Shown one piece after another: positions 1 through 5,450 of a stretch of 5,450 nucleotides of DNA. The position numbers and the translations under genes were made by a program. This DNA comes from Marinosulfonomonas sp. (GTDB lineage: Bacteria; Pseudomonadota; Alphaproteobacteria; Rhodobacterales; Rhodobacteraceae): positions 1 through 5,450 of the forward strand of contig JAFLKA010000088.1 in NCBI GenBank assembly GCA_022712735.1, in the 5' to 3' direction. Every line of letters starts with the position of its first letter. Position 1 is the first letter of the stretch. The notes beneath the pieces are model-generated. The model was not told where the DNA came from, searched no databases, and saw only the letters and a list, made by a program, of their open reading frames with translations.

Positions 1-1035
1 ATGCAGCGCCTTGATCCGGCGCTTGCCTTCTTGCTGACCTCCTCGGCCCGCACCTCGGCACAGGCGATTGAACATAACCTGCCGCCAAACACTATCCATC
101 AGTTTTTGCCGCTCGACAGCCCGCATTATGTGCGGCGTTTTCTGGACCACTGGCAGCCGCAGCTATCGGTCTGGGCCGAGCGCGACATCTGGCCCGCATT
201 CCTGACCGAAATCGAGCGCCGGAACATCCCGATGGCCTTGGTCAACGGCCGGATGAGCGCGGAATCGGCAAAATCCAAACAACGGGCCCGCCAGTTCTTT
301 GCCGCCCTCTACGCCAAATTCCGTTTCATCGAGGTTCAGGATGACGAGAGCGCGACAGGGTTCGCCAGCCTAGGTGTTCCGACCGACAAAATCCGCATCA
401 CCGGCACCCTGAAGGCGGGCGCCGATGCCCTTGCCGATCTGCCCGAAAAACGCGCCCGCATGGAAACCGCGCTGAAGGGCCGCCCCGTTTGGCTCGCTGC
501 CTCAAGCCACCCCGAGGATGAGATCGTAGTTCTCAAAGCCCACAAACAACTGTTGGAAACAAAACCCGACACTTGCCTGATCATCGCGCCGCGCATTCCC
601 GACCGCGCCAAGCGCATCCTGAAACACGCGCTGGATCAGGGGTTTCAGGCAGCAATCATTCAGGATGACACAGCCGGTTTATCTGGCCTCCAGATCGCCA
701 TCACGGACCGGATCGGCGAAATGGGCCTGTGGTATCGGCTGGCCGACCGCTGCCTCATAGGTGGGTCGTTCAACGATGTGAACGGCCACAACCCGTACGA
801 GCCCGCCCTGCTGGATTGTGCCATCACCCACGGGCCAAACACCCGTAATTTCGCCGATGACTACGCCGCCTTCCATGCCGTGGACGCAGCATGGCAGGTG
901 CAGGACGCCGACGCATTGGCCAACGCCATGGCCAGCCCCGCCCTGCTCAGAATGCGCGGGGCCGCAGCGTCCGTTGCCGCGCAGGGCAAACAGGCCGTTG
1001 CCAAGACCGCACAAAGGCTTTTGGCGCTGCTCTGA
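1..1035 (+). CDS. waaA: 3-deoxy-D-manno-octulosonic acid (Kdo) transferase, canonical, N-terminus cut by window edge
   Basis: This enzyme transfers Kdo from CMP-Kdo to lipid A precursor at the cytoplasmic face of the inner membrane, starting the LPS inner core. The visible 344 residues cover the end of the N-terminal GT-B domain and the whole C-terminal domain. Family landmarks appear in order: LTSSARTSA (12-20), AERDIWP (59-65), LVNGRMS (80-86), TGTLK (134-138), AASSHPEDE (166-174), APRIPDR (196-202), RIGEMGLWY (237-245), GGSF...GHNPYEP (254-268) and HGPNTRNF (277-284). The family is usually about 420-450 residues. The membrane anchor and the HAxxxGE segment with the catalytic Glu are absent, so roughly 80 residues lie upstream and the ATG at base 1 is an internal Met. 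In the PRHPER motif, His is Ile and Glu is Asp. GC is about 60%. The gene converges on the deacetylase gene with 28 bases between the stops. Confidence 0.9.
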   Translation: MQRLDPALAFLLTSSARTSAQAIEHNLPPNTIHQFLPLDSPHYVRRFLDHWQPQLSVWAERDIWPAFLTEIERRNIPMALVNGRMSAESAKSKQRARQFFAALYAKFRFIEVQDDESATGFASLGVPTDKIRITGTLKAGADALADLPEKRARMETALKGRPVWLAASSHPEDEIVVLKAHKQLLETKPDTCLIIAPRIPDRAKRILKHALDQGFQAAIIQDDTAGLSGLQIAITDRIGEMGLWYRLADRCLIGGSFNDVNGHNPYEPALLDCAITHGPNTRNFADDYAAFHAVDAAWQVQDADALANAMASPALLRMRGAAASVAAQGKQAVAKTAQRLLALL

Positions 1036-1063
1036 CGCGGGGCAAGATTACTATATCAGCCGA
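1036..1063. other. Short convergent intergenic gap, no terminator seen
   Basis: These 28 bases separate the waaA stop from the deacetylase stop on the opposite strand. I see no GC-rich hairpin followed by a T-run on either strand, in the gap or the nearest coding bases. The two transcripts may therefore read into each other or end by another mechanism. The gap also marks the left limit of the lower-GC stretch. Confidence 0.5.
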
Positions 1064-1996
1064 TTACACAGGACCTTGGGGAAAGTCATTCGTATCAAAC
1101 CGGCTGATCTCGAACGGACTGGTCTGATCCAGACGGCAAATACCCGATTTTGTCGTTAAACCGGCGATACAATTCTGCGCCTTGAGAATGTCGATTGTAT
1201 CATGGTTATACCCGCCATAGGGGTAACACATTATCCAATCCCTGACCGGCGCGCCAAGGCTGGACAAGAACGCCAATGACTTGCTGATTTCGCTCGCTTG
1301 CCCCTTCCGGTCCAAAGAATTCAGCCAAACGTGGTTATATGTATGGTTTCCCACATACATTCCCTCGGACTGTAGCGCTCTCAGATCATCCGCCGACATG
1401 TACAGCTCTTCGCAAAACTCCCGCTCGCTTCGCCCGACGTGTTTTTCAAACAGGTTGGTGACAATAACAGCCCGCATTTCTACGCTCAACTCGCGTTGCA
1501 GCATCCGCTTGAAAAAGATGACGTCCTTACCATCAAAGTTGTTTGGCTTTGCCAGCTTATCCCACAACGCGTCCCAGCGCTGTTCGGGCAAGCCCTGCAT
1601 ACGGGTTTGGGCCTTCAAATCTGCAATCAGCACTGAAATATCATCTGTCGCGGCTAGGATAAAATGGAGCGCATTCACATCCAGCAATTTCTTTTCAATG
1701 ACCGAACAGGCCGGAGGGAAAAAACACCCCTGTATGCCGCGCTTGATCAATTCGGGCAAAACAAAATCGAAATGGTCCCGATACCCGTCATCGAACGTCA
1801 ACAAACACGCATTATCAGGCAGCGCCTCGCCGGACTTCAGATGGGCAATAAGATGATCTGCCGAAATAAACGCGTATTGTTGTGACAGATAATCCAGCTG
1901 CTCCCGAAACCCAGACAGCTCCAACCCTTTGATCCTAGGGTACTGGCTGCCTTTTAGCGGCCTGACATAGTGATACATAACCGACGTGAGCTGCAT
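1064..1996 (-). CDS. Polysaccharide deacetylase family protein (NodB homology, CE4-like), cytoplasmic
   Basis: This 310-residue protein probably removes an acyl group, typically N-acetyl, from a sugar by metal-dependent hydrolysis. The N-terminus has MYHYVRP (7-13). Motif 1 is TFDDGY (67-72), with the presumed catalytic base Asp69 and metal ligand Asp70. Motif 2 is HTYNH (218-222), giving metal ligands His218 and His222. CYPYGGYN (257-264) fits motif 3, and RFDTNDFP (299-306) matches the RxDTNDxP tail common in deacetylases of glycan gene clusters. A mostly helical insert (about 100-200) separates motifs 1 and 2. No signal peptide or membrane helix is visible, so it should act in the cytoplasm. 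The ATG at 1996 is the only usual start after an in-frame TGA that lies inside the upstream gene. An AGGGA sits 11 bases before it. It follows the acyltransferase gene by 8 bases, so the two are probably co-transcribed. The natural substrate is not evident. Confidence 0.85.
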   Translation of the reverse strand: MQLTSVMYHYVRPLKGSQYPRIKGLELSGFREQLDYLSQQYAFISADHLIAHLKSGEALPDNACLLTFDDGYRDHFDFVLPELIKRGIQGCFFPPACSVIEKKLLDVNALHFILAATDDISVLIADLKAQTRMQGLPEQRWDALWDKLAKPNNFDGKDVIFFKRMLQRELSVEMRAVIVTNLFEKHVGRSEREFCEELYMSADDLRALQSEGMYVGNHTYNHVWLNSLDRKGQASEISKSLAFLSSLGAPVRDWIMCYPYGGYNHDTIDILKAQNCIAGLTTKSGICRLDQTSPFEISRFDTNDFPQGPV

Positions 1997-2004
1997 AGAT
2001 GCGA

Positions 2005-3087
2005 TTATCCCTGCTGTAGCACTGGCCGGTCAAGATCGGCGTCTTGCTTGGTCAGATATAGTTTTGATAAATCTGCCAATTCGGAAAACCCCTGTCTGGC
2101 CCAGTATATTAATGATGTCGTTGGCGGGTTTCGCATTTCGAGCGGCGAAAACAAATGCGGGAATTGAAAGCAGGCATCATCCTCGACCGAGAACCATTGA
2201 TTTGCGATGAAATGCCGCGAGATTGCAGAGGATGTGCAATAAAAATCTATCACATCGACCCCGTTCTGCAGCGCGTAATCCTCAACAAAGGACCGCCCTG
2301 CATCAATACTGCGCGCATCACCAAACAGATCCATAACATGACAAATACGAAACCCCGCATCAGTATCATGTATGCGCAACGCAACAACTGCACCATCGTC
2401 TGTTTTGCCGCTGGATACATGATGCAGCTCATAGCGGAACATTGGGTGTTTCCTGTATCGCCAGCCTATCTGCGCCGCCCCACGATCAAACATATTCAAA
2501 TGCGCCCGTGCTTTTTTATAAGCGGCATCAATATCGCCGTCAGACAGCGGCGCTTGACGGTAATTCCCGATATTGGTCTTGCTCCATTTCGGCATCAACC
2601 GTTGCCCCAGATCATTGGTCTGGCAAAATGGCTTAATCCGCTGGTAATTGATGACTTTGATATATCTGGGGATATGGCGCATGAACCGAAAACCGCTGCG
2701 CAAATAAATCGGCAACGCCTGCTCTGTAATTCCCATGCCGATCAGCACATCATAGGATGCCATAATCTGTTTTAGAATTTTCGCGCCTGCGCCAGATGTT
2801 CTATAATCCTGATGCACAATCCAGGTGGTCATCTCGGCACCACTAACAACGCGCCCGTTTAATGAAAACTGGCGGGGCGTCAGGCCCATGACACCGGCAA
2901 TCCGGTCAGCCTTTGCATCATATGCAATCACACAGTTATCGCCGGCTGGCCCGCTGGGCGTTTGCACGCATTGCCAATTATAGAAACCGGCATCGGACAA
3001 GGCGATGGGTCTTGCCCAGTTATCTCTATAAAACTCTTGCACTCTGCTCGACAGAACACCCAAGTCCGAAACAGTCCCTACTTCCAA
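2005..3087 (-). CDS. GNAT-fold N-acyltransferase of a surface-glycan cluster type
   Basis: This 360-residue protein has an N-terminal GNAT-like domain (about 10-145). The acyl-CoA pyrophosphate-binding signature is RTSGAG (96-101), inside WIVHQDYRTSGAGAKIL, and fits the family pattern Q/R-x-x-G-x-G/A. A later alpha/beta segment (about 180-320) may be a second, degenerate GNAT half, as in tandem FemX-like enzymes. The C-terminal LTKQDADLDRP (345-355) resembles a TKGDxDQDRP tail I associate with GNAT proteins of polysaccharide clusters; that is recall, not a search. The likely role is transfer of an acyl group from acyl-CoA to an amino sugar, perhaps one exposed by the downstream deacetylase. 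There is no signal peptide or membrane segment. The start is TTG: no ATG or GTG lies between it and an upstream in-frame TAA, and a GAGGA stands 7 bases before it. GC is about 48-50%, lower than in waaA. Substrate and acyl donor are unknown. Confidence 0.75.
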   Translation of the reverse strand: MEVGTVSDLGVLSSRVQEFYRDNWARPIALSDAGFYNWQCVQTPSGPAGDNCVIAYDAKADRIAGVMGLTPRQFSLNGRVVSGAEMTTWIVHQDYRTSGAGAKILKQIMASYDVLIGMGITEQALPIYLRSGFRFMRHIPRYIKVINYQRIKPFCQTNDLGQRLMPKWSKTNIGNYRQAPLSDGDIDAAYKKARAHLNMFDRGAAQIGWRYRKHPMFRYELHHVSSGKTDDGAVVALRIHDTDAGFRICHVMDLFGDARSIDAGRSFVEDYALQNGVDVIDFYCTSSAISRHFIANQWFSVEDDACFQFPHLFSPLEMRNPPTTSLIYWARQGFSELADLSKLYLTKQDADLDRPVLQQG

Positions 3088-3094
3088 TTCACTA

Positions 3095-3099
3095 TCCTC
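3095..3099 (-). promoter_or_regulatory. Ribosome binding site fixing a TTG start
   Basis: On the minus strand GAGGA lies 7 bases before the TTG at 3087. A second GAGGA (3101-3105) is too far upstream for that start. The sites support TTG as the acyltransferase start, because the frame has no ATG or GTG between this point and the upstream TAA. Confidence 0.55.
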
Positions 3100-3124
3100 A
3101 TCCTCTGGATTAGATGATATGTTG

Positions 3125-3141
3125 TCTTATTAACGATAAGA
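3125..3141. repeat. 17-base inverted repeat, possible operator
   Basis: TCTTAT (3125-3130) and ATAAGA (3136-3141) are perfect inverted 6-base arms around TAACG. The dyad overlaps the proposed minus-strand -10 element, as a repressor site might. Arms this short and AT-rich also arise by chance, and no regulator gene is in view. Confidence 0.3.
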
Positions 3142-3194
3142 TGCAAAGAAGTCGAAGGACAAGATCAGCCTTGGAAATGGTTGTAAATAGACGC

Positions 3195-3200
3195 AAGGGA
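3195..3200 (+). promoter_or_regulatory. Ribosome binding site of the second Kdo-transferase-like gene
   Basis: AAGGGA ends 5 bases before the ATG at 3206. This favours that start over the in-frame ATG at codon 14 (3245), which lies just before the membrane anchor. Confidence 0.6.
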
Positions 3201-3205
3201 AATCC

Positions 3206-4564
3206 ATGTCTGCTACAGCAATAGCATCGTCTAGATCAGGTTCGATGTGGCTTAAGCTCGCTGTTTACAGGTTGGTCTGGGCAATCCTTCTGCCGCTGAT
3301 TGTATTCTACCTTTTGCTGCGCAGCCTAAAAGACAAAAGATATAGGTATTTCATCCCTGAACGGTTTGGATTTTACCATATCAGCGCCAATGCAACAATC
3401 TGGATACACGCAAATTCACTGGGAGAAGTGCGGTCAGCGGCCGCTTTTCTAAAGGCATACCTTGATCGCGGCAAAACCGTTGTTGTCACAAATATGACCC
3501 CCGCCGGGCGCGCCATGACCCAAACGCTGTTCGCCGATCAGCTTGCCACAGGGCAGCTGATGATCGTGTATGTCCCGTTTGAATTCAAATGGGTTTACCG
3601 CCGTTTTTTCAAGGCTTTCAGCCCCGAGGTCGGGTTGGTGATGGAAGCGGAAATATGGCCACAGATGATCATGTCCTCCAAACAGGCCAATGTCCCGCTA
3701 TTCCTGTGTAACGCACAATATTCCATGCGCAACAAACGCAAAGATAAAGGCCGGTTTATTGCCAATATCTGCAGTCAATACGCTGGCATCATTGCAAAAT
3801 CAGATTCCCAAGCCGCGCGGTTTCGCAATATTGGCTGCCAGAATATTACCGTCTGTGGCGAAACCAGATTTGATCAGGAAATCCCCGCTGAACAAATCCG
3901 TGCCGCCACTGCCCTGCGCCCACTTTTGGCTGGTCGCCCCGTCATCACCGTGGCCAGCGTGGTGGCCAGCGAGGCCGCGCTGTACCTGCAAACCTATCAG
4001 GCGCTGATCGCCAAGGCCGATGCCGGCAAGCGGCCCCGCCCGTTCTTTATCCATGTCACCCGCGCCCCCGAGCGCTTCGCAACCGATTACAAAATCCTGA
4101 CGGACGCCGGATTAACCACGCTGCGCCGTTCGCAAGTTCTGGATGATAACCTTGCCCCCGTCCCGAACATCGATTGGCAATCGGCGGATGTTCTGGTCGG
4201 CGACAGCCTTGGTGAAATGAACTTCTTCCAGTCCCTCGCCGATATCGTTTCGGTTAGTGGCTCGTTCAGCCCGCAAGGGTCGCACAACATTTGCGAACCC
4301 ATCGCATTGGGCAAACCGGTGATCAACGGCCCTGTAATCTGGCCGATTGAATATCCAGCAGTCGAGGCCATCAACGAGGGCGCACTTTATCTGGTCCAGA
4401 CCCCCGAAGAATTGGCCGAGGCGATCGACGCCCTGCTGACAAACCCCGACGAATTGCGCGCCCGCAGGCAAGCCGCCCAAGCCTTCCTTGCGAAATATTC
4501 CGGCGCGGTGGATAAGACATTGGCGGCGATCGATGCCGCATTAAAAGGTAATGGTGCAACATGA
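3206..4564 (+). CDS. Divergent Kdo-transferase-like glycosyltransferase (WaaA paralog, GT-B, GT30-like)
   Basis: A complete 452-residue GT-B protein with the WaaA plan. It has a membrane anchor (about 16-38), a basic stretch and PERFGF (51-56), then IWIHANSLGEVR (65-76) carrying the presumed catalytic base Glu74. VTNMTPAGR (94-102) and MEAEIWP (146-152) complete the N-terminal domain. The donor domain has TRAPERF (285-291), DSLGEM (333-338), SGSF (351-354), HNICEP (360-365) and NGPVIWPIEYP (374-384). Several positions differ from canonical WaaA: the STHxGE-type motif reads ASVVASE (250-256), PRHPER reads TRAPER, and the usual GPxxxNF reads GPVIWPIEYP. It probably transfers Kdo or a related ulosonic acid, but to or from an untypical partner. 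Hand counts give about 49% GC for 3241-3900 and 60% for 3901-4560. The stop overlaps the next start (ATGA), so the two are probably translationally coupled. The neighbouring waaA differs strongly in protein sequence, so this is not a recent duplicate. Confidence 0.85.
   Translation: MSATAIASSRSGSMWLKLAVYRLVWAILLPLIVFYLLLRSLKDKRYRYFIPERFGFYHISANATIWIHANSLGEVRSAAAFLKAYLDRGKTVVVTNMTPAGRAMTQTLFADQLATGQLMIVYVPFEFKWVYRRFFKAFSPEVGLVMEAEIWPQMIMSSKQANVPLFLCNAQYSMRNKRKDKGRFIANICSQYAGIIAKSDSQAARFRNIGCQNITVCGETRFDQEIPAEQIRAATALRPLLAGRPVITVASVVASEAALYLQTYQALIAKADAGKRPRPFFIHVTRAPERFATDYKILTDAGLTTLRRSQVLDDNLAPVPNIDWQSADVLVGDSLGEMNFFQSLADIVSVSGSFSPQGSHNICEPIALGKPVINGPVIWPIEYPAVEAINEGALYLVQTPEELAEAIDALLTNPDELRARRQAAQAFLAKYSGAVDKTLAAIDAALKGNGAT
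3951..3974 (+). repeat. 12-base tandem direct repeat inside the second transferase gene
   Basis: TGGCCAGCGTGG (3951-3962) is followed at once by TGGCCAGCGAGG (3963-3974), 11 of 12 bases identical. It encodes VASVVASE (249-256), where canonical WaaA carries the STHxGE-type motif. The motif region has the normal length, so this may be sequence convergence rather than an insertion. Confidence 0.6.
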
Positions 4565-5450
4565 CATTTCTGGTGATCGGATCCGGTGCAATCGGCTTAC
4601 GGCATGCGGCCAACCTTGCGGTGCTTGGCGAGACTGCCGAGCTGGTCTCGTGGCGCGCCGAAGGGCTGGCGGGGGTCAAAGCCAAGCTGGCGACAAACAG
4701 CTATGAAGCCGCGTTCATCTGCACCGCCACGCAAATCCGCCTGCCGGTTATTCAACTGCTGGCCGACGCCAACATCCCCTTTTACGTCGAAAAACCGCTG
4801 GCCTACGCGCAATCCGATCTCACCGCGATCACCGACACCCTCGGTGATCTGGCGAACCGCTGTTTTGTCGGGCTGATGATGCGCTACCACCCTGCCCTGC
4901 GGTTCCTGCATGACCAAGACCTGAGCGCCACTTACCGTTTCCACTTTGAAATCGGCCACGACGTGCATCAATGGCGTCAGAACTGGCGTTTTGCCGACAG
5001 CTACGCCGCCAATCCTGACGGCGGCGGCGTGTTACTGGACCTGTGCCATGAACTCGACATGGCGCATTGCCTGTTTCCGACGGCCACGGTTAGCGCGGTC
5101 AGCGCCCTATCCCATGCCGACCATCCAAAAGTCGATTTCGCCAGCATGATAACCCTGCAAGGCGACCACCTTCAGGGCAGCGTTTCAATGGATTACATAT
5201 CCCCCGTCAGCCACCGCAGTATCGCCCTGCGCGGCGCCGATACCTGTTACGATTTCGACATGGCCGCGAACCGTTTCAGCCAGCGTGATGGCAAAACCGA
5301 AGTGCTGCACGACCTGACCATTGATCGCCAAGTGATGTTCCAGAACACCATGGCCGATCTCCTGCGCCTGATCCGTGGCAAGCGGCCGCAAAACCCGCTG
5401 GCCCCCGTCCTTAGCGAAACACTGGCAAGTTCGGCGCTGATCTGTCAGGC
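4561..5450 (+). CDS. Gfo/Idh/MocA family NAD(P)-dependent oxidoreductase, C-terminus cut by window edge
   Basis: The frame is open from the ATG at 4561 to the window end, giving 296 complete codons. The Rossmann dinucleotide motif is IGSGAIGLRH (6-15). The family lysine motif is VEKPLA (76-81) with Lys78. The third motif, GGGVLLDLCHELD (154-166), supplies Asp160 and the presumed catalytic His163. RYHPALRFL (108-116) also fits the family. Such enzymes oxidise or reduce a sugar, often nucleotide-linked or inositol-like, in the cytoplasm. IGSGAIGLRHAANL is the style of members found in surface-glycan clusters, but the substrate cannot be read from sequence. Members are usually about 310-350 residues, so only a short tail should be missing. 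The start overlaps the transferase stop (ATGA), and an AAAAGG lies about 12 bases upstream. GC is high, like that of waaA and the 3' part of the transferase gene. Confidence 0.88.
   Translation, partial: MTFLVIGSGAIGLRHAANLAVLGETAELVSWRAEGLAGVKAKLATNSYEAAFICTATQIRLPVIQLLADANIPFYVEKPLAYAQSDLTAITDTLGDLANRCFVGLMMRYHPALRFLHDQDLSATYRFHFEIGHDVHQWRQNWRFADSYAANPDGGGVLLDLCHELDMAHCLFPTATVSAVSALSHADHPKVDFASMITLQGDHLQGSVSMDYISPVSHRSIALRGADTCYDFDMAANRFSQRDGKTEVLHDLTIDRQVMFQNTMADLLRLIRGKRPQNPLAPVLSETLASSALICQ

Larger units (their letters stand above)
3088..3205. promoter_or_regulatory. Divergent intergenic region with probable promoters for both directions
   Basis: These 118 bases separate the minus-strand acyltransferase/deacetylase unit from the plus-strand glycosyltransferase/oxidoreductase unit, so promoters for both are expected here. 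On the minus strand a weak sigma-70-like pair can be drawn: TTGTCC (complement of 3157-3162) and TATCGT (complement of 3133-3138), spacer 18, each matching 4 of 6 consensus bases. I found no convincing pair for the plus strand. The region is AT-rich and holds no ORF or RNA gene that I can recognise. Confidence 0.35.
1036..3900. other. Lower-GC segment, candidate acquired cassette
   Basis: Sampled 60-base lines across the deacetylase and acyltransferase genes give about 47-52% GC. The first 660 bases of the second transferase (3241-3900) average about 49%. The next 660 bases (3901-4560) average about 60%, and the change is abrupt: 47% in 3841-3900 and 70% in 3901-3960. The left limit coincides with the waaA stop. 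I found no transposase, integrase, tRNA or flanking repeat, so any transfer was more likely by homologous recombination than by a mobile element. Confidence 0.5.

Noticed and set aside
1..3. ATG at base 1 as the true start of the first gene
   Set aside because: The membrane anchor and HAxxxGE region of WaaA would be missing, and the first visible residues align with a point about 80 residues into the family. It is an internal Met.
1000..1100. Attachment site, IS end or tRNA remnant at the left limit of the low-GC segment
   Set aside because: No tRNA-like sequence, terminal inverted repeat or target duplication is visible there, and none pairs with sequence near 3900.
818..1159. Plus-strand ORF running across the waaA stop into the convergent gene
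   Set aside because: It is in another frame of waaA, Pro/Arg-rich and without a plausible RBS or known motif. It does not represent a frameshifted waaA tail, because the waaA frame ends normally.
1281..1856. Plus-strand 191-codon ORF
   Set aside because: It is antisense to the deacetylase gene, which has clear catalytic motifs. The ORF product shows no recognisable domain and has a Ser/Lys/Arg-rich shadow composition.
2155..2775. Plus-strand 206-codon ORF
   Set aside because: It is antisense to the acyltransferase gene, and its product shows no domain pattern. It is best explained as a shadow frame.
1..4564. The two Kdo-transferase genes as a recent tandem duplication
   Set aside because: The proteins differ at most positions outside the family motifs, and I see no extended nucleotide identity between the genes.
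4586..4971. ORFs on both strands inside the oxidoreductase gene (4586-4876 plus, 4597-4971 minus)
   Set aside because: The Gfo/Idh/MocA motifs lie in the frame starting at 4561, which stays open to the window end. The others are high-GC shadow frames.

Overview
The window looks like a surface-polysaccharide / lipopolysaccharide locus from an alphaproteobacterium, most likely a marine member of the Rhodobacterales (roseobacter group). The base is the style of the first gene, which reads like a Rhodobacteraceae WaaA (for example the LTSSARTSA, HQFLPLDSP and FLDHWQP segments), together with about 60% GC in the outer genes. The genus cannot be fixed from the sequence. I recognise no RNA gene, insertion sequence, CRISPR array or integrase.

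Layout, left to right. (1) 1-1035, plus strand: the C-terminal four fifths of a canonical Kdo transferase (waaA/kdtA), cut by the left edge. (2) 1064-3087, minus strand: a two-gene unit, a GNAT-fold acyltransferase (TTG start, good Shine-Dalgarno) followed 8 bases later by a NodB-type polysaccharide deacetylase without a signal peptide. It converges on waaA with a 28-base gap. (3) 3088-3205: a divergent intergenic region with a 17-base dyad and an RBS for the next gene. (4) 3206-4564, plus strand: a complete second, divergent Kdo-transferase-like GT-B glycosyltransferase with an N-terminal membrane anchor. (5) From 4561 to beyond the right edge, plus strand: a Gfo/Idh/MocA NAD(P)-dependent oxidoreductase whose ATG overlaps the glycosyltransferase stop (ATGA).

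Taken together the genes suggest synthesis and decoration of a Kdo-containing glycan. The first transferase would make the normal lipid A-Kdo inner core. The second would move Kdo or a related ulosonic acid to another acceptor, or from another donor. The oxidoreductase would act on a sugar precursor, and the deacetylase/acyltransferase pair would exchange an N- or O-acyl group at the cytoplasmic side. The functional links are inference; the family assignments rest on visible motifs.

The most striking feature is compositional. The stretch from just after waaA to about base 3900 is close to 49% GC, against about 60% on both sides. The right-hand change falls inside the second transferase gene, near the junction of its N-terminal (acceptor) and C-terminal (donor) Rossmann domains. 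This suggests a chimeric glycosyltransferase made when a low-GC cassette recombined into the locus.
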